A stretch of DNA of 64,000 nucleotides from Flavobacterium sp. W4I14 (GTDB lineage: Bacteria; Bacteroidota; Bacteroidia; Sphingobacteriales; Sphingobacteriaceae). Shown piece after piece: positions 26,636 through 35,911 of this stretch. A model generated the notes under the pieces. It was not told where the DNA came from, searched no databases, and saw only the letters and a list, made by a program, of their open reading frames with translations. A program made the position numbers and the translations under genes. Location of the stretch: NCBI GenBank assembly GCA_030817875.1, contig JAUSZU010000001.1, forward strand, positions 744,001 to 808,000, in the 5' to 3' direction. Each line of letters starts with the position of its first letter. The stretch's first letter is position 1.

Positions 26636-28168
26636 ATGTTTAGAAAAAAAGTGCTATTAAGTACGGTTTTTGTTATCTCGTTTTTGGGATGTCAAAAAGA
26701 TTTAGAAGCTCAGACGAATGCAGGTAAACCGAAAATGGTTAAAGAAAACCTTACAGAAAAATTCGCAAATGTTTCGCCAAAACTTAGCTCCAATAATGCC
26801 AATCCTTTATTAGATTTTATGTTTACAGCCGACCCGACAGCTGTAGAATACAATGGAAGAATTTATGTATATGCCACTAATGATCATCAACAGTATGAGC
26901 ATGTAGGAAAAGATGGGAAAAATTCATACGAGCGTATCCGTACGCTGGTCATGATGTCTTCTGATGATATGGTTAACTGGACCTATCATGGTCTCATCAA
27001 TACTGCAGAGCTGGCACCATGGAGTCAGAATTCCTGGGCGCCTTCCATTACATCCAGAAAGGAAGCAGATGGCAAGACGCACTTCTATCTTTATTACTCC
27101 AATGGCGGTGGTGGCTCAGCGGTGCTTACTTCCACCTCTCCGGTTGGCCCATGGAAAGACCCATTGGGAAAGAACATAGTCGACCGTTCTGTTCCCGGTG
27201 TGGATGTTGGTGCCCCATTCGATCCCGGAGTTCTTATTGATGACGAGGGCACAGGCTGGCTTACATTTGGAGGCGGATCGCCTAAAACGAAATATATGCC
27301 GGATAATGCCAGAATCGTCAAATTGGGAAAAGATATGATCAGTTTGGCCAGCGATGTTGCTAAAATACCCGCCCCTTATTTTAATGAGGCCAGCGACCTT
27401 AACTTTATCAACGGAACCTGGGTTTATAGCTATTGTACGGATTGGGGTGAACGCACTGAATGGCCTTATAGCAATATCGACAAACCAACCGCATGCAACA
27501 TATCTTACATGACCAGTAAAACACCCTTAATTCCGGATAGCTGGAAGTATCGCGATAATTACTTTAAGAATACCGGCGATGTTAACGTGGGCCCTTTGAC
27601 AAACAATCACAGTCACCTGTTTAAGTTTAAAGGGAAATATTATCTTGCTTACCATGCCATGTATTTACAGGATTATTTTGGCACCAAGGGTGGTTTTCGT
27701 AATGTGGGTATCGAACCAATACAGGTGGATGAAAAGAATGTGAATATCCCTATGGTCAATGCAACTTTCACAGGTACTTCACAACTTAACCCATTAAACC
27801 CATTCGTTCTTCAGCAGGCAGAAACCACTGCAGGCACTTCGGGGCAGGTCCAGTTCGAAGCTTCTGGTAATCCGGGCAATATGGCTGCCAAAGGAAAAGC
27901 AGATCAACAATGCATCATGGTGAGGGGAGCCGATTTTAGCAAACAGATTCCAGCCAAATTCGAAGCCAGGGTAAAAGGAAAAGGTAAAATCGATGTTTAT
28001 GTAAATAATCTTAAAGGTACCCCTCTTGTTTCCCTTACATGTGATGAGAAGGAATGGACTACGCTATCAAAGAAAATAAACCTGAAAATAGATAAAGGAG
28101 TAGAGAATATCTATTTCGTGTTTAATGGAGAGGGTTTTTTGTTTGATGAATGGAAATTCATTCGTTAA
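26636..28168 (+). CDS. GH43 glycosidase with C-terminal CBM6-like domain (lipoprotein)
   Basis: This 510-residue protein has an SPII signal (lipobox FLGC). The five-bladed GH43 propeller spans about 45-370, with base D66 in TADPTA, pKa-modulating D196 in FDPGVLID and acid E251 in FNEASDL. The C-terminal 130 residues form a beta-sandwich with the features of a CBM6-type domain (FVLQQAETTAG..., FDEWKF at the end). Such proteins are alpha-L-arabinofuranosidases or beta-xylosidases acting on arabinosylated hemicelluloses. It is anchored at the cell surface or outer-membrane inner face. It heads a plus-strand series of enzyme genes after a strong terminator. Confidence 0.88.
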   Translation: MFRKKVLLSTVFVISFLGCQKDLEAQTNAGKPKMVKENLTEKFANVSPKLSSNNANPLLDFMFTADPTAVEYNGRIYVYATNDHQQYEHVGKDGKNSYERIRTLVMMSSDDMVNWTYHGLINTAELAPWSQNSWAPSITSRKEADGKTHFYLYYSNGGGGSAVLTSTSPVGPWKDPLGKNIVDRSVPGVDVGAPFDPGVLIDDEGTGWLTFGGGSPKTKYMPDNARIVKLGKDMISLASDVAKIPAPYFNEASDLNFINGTWVYSYCTDWGERTEWPYSNIDKPTACNISYMTSKTPLIPDSWKYRDNYFKNTGDVNVGPLTNNHSHLFKFKGKYYLAYHAMYLQDYFGTKGGFRNVGIEPIQVDEKNVNIPMVNATFTGTSQLNPLNPFVLQQAETTAGTSGQVQFEASGNPGNMAAKGKADQQCIMVRGADFSKQIPAKFEARVKGKGKIDVYVNNLKGTPLVSLTCDEKEWTTLSKKINLKIDKGVENIYFVFNGEGFLFDEWKFIR

Positions 28169-28237
28169 TTCTGCTTGCAGGATTATTGATGCTAATTACA
28201 ATTAAAATCGGTTAAGAATAAAAACCCAAATGAGAAT

Positions 28238-29836
28238 ATGAAAAATGCGGTTTATAGGTTATACATAATAGCCTTAATGATCACCCTTATAGTACCGTGT
28301 TTATACGCACAAAAAGCCACCAATCCCATTATTTATGCAGATGTACCGGATATTTCAATCATACGTGTAGGCAATAACTATTACATGAGCAGCACAACAA
28401 TGCACATGAACCCCGGTGTGCCCATTATGAAATCGACAGATCTTGTCAATTGGAAAATTATCAATTATGCCTATGATACTTTGGCAGATCTGCCGGCACT
28501 AAATTTAACAGACGGTCAAAATGCATACAGCAAGGGTTCCTGGGCAAGTAGTTTGCGCTATCATAAGGGGATATATTATGTAACCACTTTTGCATATACC
28601 ACAGGTGAAACCTATATTTTTAAAACAAAAGATATAGAAAAAGGAAATTGGGAACGAATTTCTTTTAAGCCGGCGTATCATGACCATTCCTTGTTTTTTG
28701 ATGATGACGGCAAGGTATATTTAATTTATGATGCAGAAAGACTAAAAATTGTTGAATTAAATGACGATCTAACAGGAGTTAAACCAGGCGTTCCGGAGCG
28801 GGTGCTCATCGAGCACGCCAGTGCACCAACAGGCAAAGAAGTAGGTCTTGGAGCTGAAGGATCTCAATTATTTAAAGTAAAAGGGAAATATTATCTATTT
28901 AATATTTGCGCACCACGCGGTGGAATGCGAACTGTACTTATACATAGGGCAGATCATATCAACGGCCCTTGGGAAGGAAAAGTTGGCTTACAGGATAGGG
29001 GAATTGCTCAAGGCGGACTGATCAACACGCCCGATGGACGTTGGTTCTCTTATCTTTTCCGCGATTATGCTGCTGTTGGCCGCGTTCCTTATCTCGTTCC
29101 TGTAAAGTGGGAAGATGGATGGCCTGTATTAGGCGAAAATGGTAAAGTACCAGAACAGCTAGACCTGCCGGCCAGTAAAGGTTTAATTCCAGGCATTGTG
29201 TCTTCTGATGAGTTTATCCGTAAAAAAGGCGAACCTGCTTTGCCGCTGGCTTGGCAATGGAATCATAATCCGGATAATGCGCTGTGGTCTGTAACAGAAA
29301 GAAAAGGATTCCTACGCCTCAAAACAGGAAGAATCGATACTGATTTTTTTCAAGTTAGAAACACACTTACACAACGCACTATTGGTCCAACCAGCTCAGC
29401 TTCTGTTGCCCTGGATGTTTCCAAAATGAAAGACGGTGATTTTGCCGGATTCTCAGCTTTCCAAAAACAGTATGGATCAGTGGGCGTTAAAATTGATGCG
29501 GGACAAAAGTCGATAGTAATGATCACTACTGATCATGATAAGCCTGTCGAAGTACAGCGAATTCCATTGGGGCAAGACCAAGTTTACTTCAGAATCGATT
29601 GCGATTTTACTGGCAAGAACGATGAAGCTAATAGCCTTTACACACTTAATGGGAAAGATGAAGCGAGTTTCTTTTACAGTCTTGATGGAAAAGTCTGGAA
29701 ACCAATAGGGCAACCTTTGAAGATGAAATACGACATTCCGCATTTTATGGGCTATCGTTTTGCGCTGTTTAATTATGCGACTAAAAACATTGGAGGTTAT
29801 GCAGACTTTGATTACTTCCATATCAATGACAAGTGA
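28238..29836 (+). CDS. GH43 glycosidase with C-terminal beta-sandwich (arabinofuranosidase/xylosidase type)
   Basis: This 532-residue secreted protein has a signal peptide ending at LYAQ. The GH43 propeller (about 28-320) has catalytic residues D38 (DVPDIS), D149 (YHDHSLFFD) and E207 (GAEGSQL). The C-terminal domain (about 330-530) is a concanavalin-like beta-sandwich of the beta-xylosidase C-terminal type. The arrangement is like the GH43 enzymes found in xyloglucan and arabinoxylan loci of Bacteroides, where they remove arabinofuranose or xylose. It is probably periplasmic. The GH5 gene follows 44 bases later. Confidence 0.88.
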   Translation: MKNAVYRLYIIALMITLIVPCLYAQKATNPIIYADVPDISIIRVGNNYYMSSTTMHMNPGVPIMKSTDLVNWKIINYAYDTLADLPALNLTDGQNAYSKGSWASSLRYHKGIYYVTTFAYTTGETYIFKTKDIEKGNWERISFKPAYHDHSLFFDDDGKVYLIYDAERLKIVELNDDLTGVKPGVPERVLIEHASAPTGKEVGLGAEGSQLFKVKGKYYLFNICAPRGGMRTVLIHRADHINGPWEGKVGLQDRGIAQGGLINTPDGRWFSYLFRDYAAVGRVPYLVPVKWEDGWPVLGENGKVPEQLDLPASKGLIPGIVSSDEFIRKKGEPALPLAWQWNHNPDNALWSVTERKGFLRLKTGRIDTDFFQVRNTLTQRTIGPTSSASVALDVSKMKDGDFAGFSAFQKQYGSVGVKIDAGQKSIVMITTDHDKPVEVQRIPLGQDQVYFRIDCDFTGKNDEANSLYTLNGKDEASFFYSLDGKVWKPIGQPLKMKYDIPHFMGYRFALFNYATKNIGGYADFDYFHINDK

Positions 29837-29880
29837 TAATGTAAAACGGTGCTATAGTACAGCTGATATATATATAATTT

Positions 29881-31128
29881 ATGGATCTTTTAGGAAATAT
29901 AAAAATTAGAGGACAACATTACATCTTAGTACTGTTGATACTTACAGTGCTTACTGCTTTTTGCAAAAAAAAGGAGGATGTTCAGTCTCCGCTCAGTGTT
30001 TCTTTACCTGAAGTAAGTGCCTTATATCCATCGTATAATACATCGCCAAAAGCACCAGACCAAACGGGTATGGGCAGCACGGCAGTGCAACTGGCTGCCA
30101 AAATGAATTTGGGCATAAACATCGGTAATACAATGGAATCGCCAGGTGGTGAAAGTGGCTGGGGTAATCCTCAAATCACCGAATCGTACGTGAAATTTGT
30201 AAAACAGACAGGTTTTAATGCAATACGCATTCCATGCGCCTGGGACTGGAAACATTTGAGTGATCGATCAAAAGCTACCATCGATCCTGTATGGCTTAGC
30301 CGTGTTAAAGAAGTGGTGAAATATTGTGTAGATAATGATATGTATGTGCTGCTGAATATTCACTGGGATAATGGTTGGTTAGATCATAATATCAATAATG
30401 TTAAAAAAGATTCTGTTAATGCCAAACAAAAGGCATTATGGGAGCAGATTGCTACAACCATGAGAGATTTTGATGAGCATCTTCTGTTTGCCAGTGCAAA
30501 TGAACCACCTGCTGAAAATGCAGAACAGATGGCAATATTGAACGGTTATCACCAGACATTTATTAATGCTGTAAGGTCTACAGGTGGAAGGAACAGTTAC
30601 CGGGCGCTGGTTGTTCAGGGACCTGGCACTGATTTCGATAAAACCAATAACCTGATGAATACACTTCCTACAGATCAGGTACCTAACCGCATGATGGTTG
30701 AAGTGCATAACTATACGCCCTCCCAATTTACAATATTGATGGATGGTGATGCCAGCTGGGGTAAAATGTTCTACTACTGGGGAACGGGTCATCATTCGGT
30801 TACCGACCCGGGCCGAAATGCAACCTGGGGCGAAGAAAGCGAAATATTGAGAATATACGGATTGATGAAAGCTAAATTTGTAGATAAAGGCATCCCCGTA
30901 ATCATGGGTGAATATGCAGCTTTTCGTAGAACAAATCCTAAGTACCTGCCTTCAGACATGGCAAAACACAATGAGTCGATAGATTACTGGACAACTTACT
31001 CAACCCAACAGGCCATTAAATTTGGCCTTAAACCCTTCTTCTGGGAACAAGGTACTGTTTTAGATCGCAGAAATAATAAAGTGCTTGATCAGCGTATCAT
31101 AGATGCGCTGATTACAGGTGCTGAGTAA
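29881..31128 (+). CDS. GH5 endo-glucanase-like lipoprotein without accessory domain
   Basis: This 415-residue protein has a signal-like N-terminus (LLILTVLTAFCKKKED, Cys about 28, lipobox TAFC). The barrel begins with NIGNTMESPGGE and WGNPQITES; the acid/base is E208 in ANEPPAE and the nucleophile E344 in MGEYAAF. It is closely related to the GH5 at 56969 (shared motifs such as VKFVKQ, DFDEHL, YHQTF/YHETF and RNATWGEE) and more distantly to the minus-strand GH5. It is the minimal, catalytic-domain-only version of the three. It probably cleaves the beta-1,4-glucan-type backbone at the surface or in the periplasm. Confidence 0.9.
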   Translation: MDLLGNIKIRGQHYILVLLILTVLTAFCKKKEDVQSPLSVSLPEVSALYPSYNTSPKAPDQTGMGSTAVQLAAKMNLGINIGNTMESPGGESGWGNPQITESYVKFVKQTGFNAIRIPCAWDWKHLSDRSKATIDPVWLSRVKEVVKYCVDNDMYVLLNIHWDNGWLDHNINNVKKDSVNAKQKALWEQIATTMRDFDEHLLFASANEPPAENAEQMAILNGYHQTFINAVRSTGGRNSYRALVVQGPGTDFDKTNNLMNTLPTDQVPNRMMVEVHNYTPSQFTILMDGDASWGKMFYYWGTGHHSVTDPGRNATWGEESEILRIYGLMKAKFVDKGIPVIMGEYAAFRRTNPKYLPSDMAKHNESIDYWTTYSTQQAIKFGLKPFFWEQGTVLDRRNNKVLDQRIIDALITGAE

Positions 31129-31231
31129 AGAATGGCAACCGGAAATTTAAGTAGTAATAGATGAAGAAAATAATGAAAAATAAGAGTACAAATTAATTCT
31201 AACCAATATATAACTTAAAAAACAAATTAAC

Positions 31232-31795
31232 ATGAAAAAAAGCACATTATTATTTTTTGCGCTACTAACAGGGATGTTAGCCAATGCACAGCAAACCCCG
31301 CAAACGCTGTATACCGAAAATTTTGAATCAAAGGTTGCCATTCTTGGTGATGGTCAAATGCATACATTTAAACCATCTACAAAGGCAGGAACATGGAGTG
31401 GCGGAATAGATCTAAAAACTGCTGACGATGCCAATATAAATTTGCGTCAAGGGTGGGGTGAGCAATTTAATTTGAAAATAGAATCTAAAGGTGCTGCTGT
31501 TACCATACCTAATATCAATGTGGGTGGTTTTACAAATTTAAACCTGTCTTATGAATTTGTTGTTGAAGATGCAGGAGATGCTGTAAAACCAAAAATTGAA
31601 GCAAGTATTGATGGCGGTGCTTCTTGGGTAGCACTACCTACAGTTGCTAGTGGTGGAGGCTGGTCTAAAGAAGCAAAATCGGTTGCTTTGCCTTCAGGAG
31701 ATTATAAAACAATAAGCCTTAGAGTAAATCCTAATACCTCGAGTTCTAATGCGATAATGTTTGATAATTTTATAATTACTGGAAATAAGCTGTAA
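31232..31795 (+). CDS. Small secreted beta-sandwich protein, possible glycan-binding module
   Basis: This 187-residue protein has a signal peptide cut at about NAQ (residue 20) and no lipobox. The mature part opens with TLYTENFES and ends with IMFDNFIITG, the start and end signature of jelly-roll domains seen in Bacteroidota carbohydrate-binding or LamG-like modules. I see no catalytic residues. It lies alone between the GH5 and esterase genes and is closed by a strong terminator, so it may be strongly expressed. I do not recognise a named family. A small soluble glycan-binding protein is the most likely role (inference). Confidence 0.7.
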   Translation: MKKSTLLFFALLTGMLANAQQTPQTLYTENFESKVAILGDGQMHTFKPSTKAGTWSGGIDLKTADDANINLRQGWGEQFNLKIESKGAAVTIPNINVGGFTNLNLSYEFVVEDAGDAVKPKIEASIDGGASWVALPTVASGGGWSKEAKSVALPSGDYKTISLRVNPNTSSSNAIMFDNFIITGNKL

Positions 31796-31811
31796 GCCTG
31801 GCAACTGAATC

Positions 31812-31848
31812 AAATGGAGCCAGCGTGAAAATGCTGCTGGCTCCATTT
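31812..31848 (+). terminator. Terminator with 13-bp perfect stem
   Basis: AAATGGAGCCAGC pairs perfectly with GCTGGCTCCATTT around an 11-base loop, followed by CTTATA. Confidence 0.9.
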
Positions 31849-32038
31849 CTTATAAGGTTTATTATTTAAATAGTTCTGATAACCAGAATCTCAAAGCAAC
31901 GAACAAATACTATTTTTTAATCTACGGTTCTTCATGGATCGTAAATTTTGGTAAATATAAACCTCCGGCCAGATGGAAGCTTAGCTGTTGATGGATCGAA
32001 AGCCTCCATCTCTGAGAGAATAACAATACACACAAATA

Positions 32039-33985
32039 ATGAGAATACAGATACAAGCCTGGTTTATATTTTTTATGCTGTTCTTTTTTATCCAGGAGGG
32101 GCGTGCTCAGATTACGCTGCCAAAAGTGTTTGGAGATAGCATGGTTTTACAGCGAGGTATTAAAATTCCCGTTTGGGGGAGCGCTGCACCTGGGCAGCGT
32201 ATCATAGCAGTACTTGGGAAATTCCAAGCTACAGCAATAGCAGATCACGCGGGACAATGGAAGCTTCATTTTCCGATATTAAAAGCAGGAGGCCCATACG
32301 AACTTAGCATTTCAGAACAGGGAAAACCAAATGCCAAAATCAAACTAAAAGGAATCCTTATTGGTGATGTATGGCTGGCTTCCGGGCAATCGAATATGGA
32401 GTGGCAGGTAAAGCAATCCCTAGATGCGGATAATGAAATTGCAAAGGCTAATTATCCCGAAATACGCCTGCTTCAGGTAACGCACGATAAGAAATTAACA
32501 CCACAGCACAATATCCCTGGAGGAACATGGGAAGTTTGTAATCCTGTAAATGTTCCGCAGTTTTCGGCTGTTGCCTATTATTTTGCCAGAAAAATACACC
32601 ATGATCAGCATGTGCCCATTGGCATTATCCAAAGCACCTGGGGAGGCACGCCTATAGAATCGTGGACAAGCCGGGAGCAATTGCTGACTTCACCGATCAC
32701 CAAAACAAATATAGCTGCGAACGATACGCTAAGTGAACAAAGTTTTGTAAATGATAGCCTTAATCTGATTCGTTTCTGGGATATCGTATATCAACCGCAA
32801 AATAATATAGATAAAATAATACCAGCAACCGAATATGACGATTCGGGCTGGCCGACAGTAGAAATGCCCCGGCTGATCAAAGATTTTGGTATCGGGCCTT
32901 ATGAAGGGATGGTATGGCTGCGTAAAAAGATAATCTTGCCCGAATCCTTTTCCGGAAAAGATTTAACCCTGCATCTCGGGCACCCTGAGATGAACTATTC
33001 GATGTATTTTAATGGCGAAGAAATCTGTAGAACCAAATGGAACAGTGATCCTAAACAATCCTATACCATTCCAGCTAAATTAATTAGAAAAGGCGTAAAT
33101 ACGATTAGCCTCAGGATAGCAATGTTGTGGGGCGGCGGTGGCTTAAATCCTCCAGCAGAGGAAATTAATATCACTGATGGTACCGTTAAAGTTTCTTTGG
33201 CTGGAAAATGGCGGTATCAAAAAGACCTTGAGCCAAGCCTGACCAAAATAAAGAATTATCAAAATTATCCCTCATTGCTGTTCAATGCAATGATCAATCC
33301 GGTTATTCCTTTTGGCATCAAAGGATTTCTCTGGTACCAGGGCGAAGCCAATGAGGCTGAGGCCTATAACTACCGGAAATTATTTCCCATGCTGATTGAT
33401 GACTGGCGAAAACGTTGGAAACAGGGCGATCTACCATTTCTGTATGTTCAGCTCACAAATTTCAAAAAAAGAAAGTCGGTTCCTTCCGAAAGTGAATGGG
33501 CCGAACTAAGGGAAGCCCAAACGTTAACATTATCGCAACCCAGTACTGGTATGGCCTGTATCATCGATATCGGTGAAGCAGATAATATCCATCCAAAGAA
33601 CAAACAGGAGGTTGGCCGGCGCTTGGCATTAAATGCCAATAAACTGGTGTATAAACAAAATGTCACAGCATCAGGCCCTCTGTATAAAAGTTACCGCAAA
33701 GAAGCAAACCGGATCTACATCCGTTTTAACAATGTTTCCGCTCTCCGAACCAAAGATGCCAAAGAAATAACAGGCTTCTCCATAGCGGGTAATGATCATC
33801 AGTTTTACTGGGCGAAAGCCACCATAAAGGGAAAATATGTGGAGGTTTATGCTGATCAGGTGCAGGATCCTCAAGCTGTACGTTATGCCTGGGCCGATAA
33901 TCCCGAATGTAACCTGATAAATGCCGAAGGCTTGCCTGCCATCCCTTTCAGGACAGATAATTGGAAAGGAATTACACAAAAATAA
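32039..33985 (+). CDS. Secreted SASA-type (sialate O-acetylesterase-like) carbohydrate esterase
   Basis: This 648-residue protein has a signal peptide ending at about RAQ (residue 24). SGNH-hydrolase motifs are present: nucleophile S118 in ASGQSNMEW, the STWGGTPIESW block, and D515/H518 in EADNIHP. A GH2-type jelly-roll insertion (about 245-385, WLRKKIILPESFSGKDLTL) splits the esterase fold, as is usual in this family. It should remove O-acetyl groups from the target polysaccharide, which suggests an acetylated hemicellulose. It starts a new transcript after the 31812 terminator and is followed 57 bases later by a GH43. Confidence 0.88.
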   Translation: MRIQIQAWFIFFMLFFFIQEGRAQITLPKVFGDSMVLQRGIKIPVWGSAAPGQRIIAVLGKFQATAIADHAGQWKLHFPILKAGGPYELSISEQGKPNAKIKLKGILIGDVWLASGQSNMEWQVKQSLDADNEIAKANYPEIRLLQVTHDKKLTPQHNIPGGTWEVCNPVNVPQFSAVAYYFARKIHHDQHVPIGIIQSTWGGTPIESWTSREQLLTSPITKTNIAANDTLSEQSFVNDSLNLIRFWDIVYQPQNNIDKIIPATEYDDSGWPTVEMPRLIKDFGIGPYEGMVWLRKKIILPESFSGKDLTLHLGHPEMNYSMYFNGEEICRTKWNSDPKQSYTIPAKLIRKGVNTISLRIAMLWGGGGLNPPAEEINITDGTVKVSLAGKWRYQKDLEPSLTKIKNYQNYPSLLFNAMINPVIPFGIKGFLWYQGEANEAEAYNYRKLFPMLIDDWRKRWKQGDLPFLYVQLTNFKKRKSVPSESEWAELREAQTLTLSQPSTGMACIIDIGEADNIHPKNKQEVGRRLALNANKLVYKQNVTASGPLYKSYRKEANRIYIRFNNVSALRTKDAKEITGFSIAGNDHQFYWAKATIKGKYVEVYADQVQDPQAVRYAWADNPECNLINAEGLPAIPFRTDNWKGITQK

Positions 33986-34041
33986 TAAATAATCAAGCCT
34001 ATAATTACAGGTTAACCATACTTTTTACCGCATAAAACAAT

Positions 34042-35553
34042 ATGAATAAATTTATAATCACAATTTTTTTGCTGCAGTTTGGCATTTGTGCAACTGCGCA
34101 ATACCAGGTAGTTCAGAATCCGAAGACCCCGGGTTTCTATACGAATCCAATTTTCGCAGGAGATTATCCCGATCCTAGTATACTCCGTGATGGAGACAAT
34201 TATTACATGGTCCATTCATCCTTCGAATATTATCCGGGTTTATTGATCTGGCATTCAAAAGATCTGATCAACTGGAAACCGGTAACTCACGCCTTGCACA
34301 AAAAAGTGGGTTCAGTATATGCACCCGACCTGGTGAAGTATAAAAATAAATTTTATATCTATTTCCCAGCAAACGGTACCAATTATGTGGTAACAGCAGA
34401 TTCGATCGGGGGTAAATGGAGTGAACCGGTTGACCTGAAAATCGGCAACATCGACCCCGGACATATTACAGATGAGCAGGGCAAAAGATATCTATTCTTC
34501 AGCGACGGAGGATTTGTGCCTTTATCTGATGATGGTCTTTCCACCACAGGAAACCAAAAGAGTTCATACAAAGGTTGGCCAATCCCCAGAAACTGGTCTA
34601 TTGAGTGTTTTTGCCTGGAAGGCCCTAAATTGATAAAAAGGGGAGAATATTACTATATTACAGTAGCCGAAGGCGGAACAGCAGGCCCGATAACCGGCCA
34701 CATGGTCGTATCCGCAAGGTCAAAATCACTGTCGGGGCCATGGGAAAATTCACCTTATAACCCTATTGTAAGAACAACCGAAAAGTCTGAAAAATGGAGA
34801 TCGAAAGGACATGCTACCATAATCGATGATGTAAAAGGAAACTGGTGGATGGTGTTCCATGCTTACGAAAAAGACTTTTACAATAAAGGCCGTCAAACGA
34901 TGCTTCTACCTATAGAATGGACAAAAGATGGCTGGTACAAAGTACCCACAGGTATAAACGACAGTGAACCGATCAAAAAGCCAGATTTGGCCGCCTCTAA
35001 AACCAATTTCAACCTGAACGATAATTTTGCGGGTAATAAATTAAAATCTCAATGGCAATTCTTTGAAGAACTGGACACCAACAGGTTTAAATTGGCCAAT
35101 AATAGCTTATCTGTTAAAGCAGAAGGAAACACTATAGGCAATAGTTCTCCCTTATTATGCATACCCGAAGACCATTCTTACACCGTTGATGTTGAGGTAT
35201 TAATTGAAGGAAAAGCAACTGCTGGCCTGGCTCTTTTTTACAACAGCACTGCGTCTTCCGGCATACTGGCCAACAATGAAGACATCGTTGCCGATTTGCG
35301 TGGCTGGCGAGCTCCGGCTGAAAAAAATGTAGTGAACAACCATGTGTTCCTGCGTCTAAAAAATATAGAAAACACGGTAGATCTATATTACAGTAAAGAT
35401 GGTGTGAAATGGAACAAAATTGAAAATTCTTTTGAGGTATCGGGCATGCACCATAATGTACTTAGTGGATTTTTGAGCTTACGGATCGGCCTTTGCTCAA
35501 TAGGAGAAGGAAAGGTAACTTTTAAAAACTTTAAGTATACTCCGATAAAATAG
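34042..35553 (+). CDS. GH43 glycosidase with C-terminal DUF1349/XynB-like domain
   Basis: This 503-residue secreted protein has a signal peptide ending at TAQ. The GH43 propeller (about 35-315) has D44 in DYPDPS, D138 in NIDPGHITD and acid E193 in CLEGPKL. The C-terminal sandwich (about 325-503) contains a GLALFYNS segment and DLYYSKDGVKWNKIE, the pattern of beta-xylosidase C-terminal domains. It resembles beta-xylosidase/alpha-L-arabinofuranosidase enzymes and differs clearly from the two GH43 proteins upstream, so it probably attacks a different linkage. Followed by a REP-type hairpin. Confidence 0.88.
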   Translation: MNKFIITIFLLQFGICATAQYQVVQNPKTPGFYTNPIFAGDYPDPSILRDGDNYYMVHSSFEYYPGLLIWHSKDLINWKPVTHALHKKVGSVYAPDLVKYKNKFYIYFPANGTNYVVTADSIGGKWSEPVDLKIGNIDPGHITDEQGKRYLFFSDGGFVPLSDDGLSTTGNQKSSYKGWPIPRNWSIECFCLEGPKLIKRGEYYYITVAEGGTAGPITGHMVVSARSKSLSGPWENSPYNPIVRTTEKSEKWRSKGHATIIDDVKGNWWMVFHAYEKDFYNKGRQTMLLPIEWTKDGWYKVPTGINDSEPIKKPDLAASKTNFNLNDNFAGNKLKSQWQFFEELDTNRFKLANNSLSVKAEGNTIGNSSPLLCIPEDHSYTVDVEVLIEGKATAGLALFYNSTASSGILANNEDIVADLRGWRAPAEKNVVNNHVFLRLKNIENTVDLYYSKDGVKWNKIENSFEVSGMHHNVLSGFLSLRIGLCSIGEGKVTFKNFKYTPIK

Positions 35554-35633
35554 ATATGATGTCACACTAAGGGGTAATTTATTTTATAAAAATCAATATA
35601 AATGACAGGGGGCTTTAGTGCTATGTGCCAGCG

Positions 35634-35740
35634 AAAAATCGTCATTGCGAGGAGGCCTTTTCAGCCGACAAAGCAATCTTACAACTATCGCTAGTGGCGA
35701 GCGCTTTAAGATTGCTTCGTGCCTCGCAATGACGATTTTT
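35634..35740. repeat. REP-like hairpin, 19-bp perfect outer arms
   Basis: The outer arms (35634-35652 and 35722-35740) are perfect complements containing CGTCATTGCGAGG. A second perfect 10-bp pair (AAGCAATCTT/AAGATTGCTT) lies inside. Related motifs occur at 51256 and 58609. The rest of 35554-35911 contains only further short fragments of similar composition and no gene. Confidence 0.8.
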
Positions 35741-35911
35741 CTACTGGGATCTGTCAATGGTAGCGGAGTCGATTGCTTTTAATATATCGAAAAACAGGTC
35801 TTCGACTACGCTCTCCACAGGAGTCCTTTGGACAGACTGACATACTAATGACTAATAATAAAATTTAAACAGGCTCTAAAAATCAGAATAAATAATATTA
35901 ACCTAATTAAA

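Noticed and set aside
26636..35553. Type IX secretion C-terminal domains on the secreted enzymes
   Set aside because: The C-termini end in CBM6-like or beta-xylosidase-type sandwiches or in the barrel itself; no typical T9SS sorting domain is visible.
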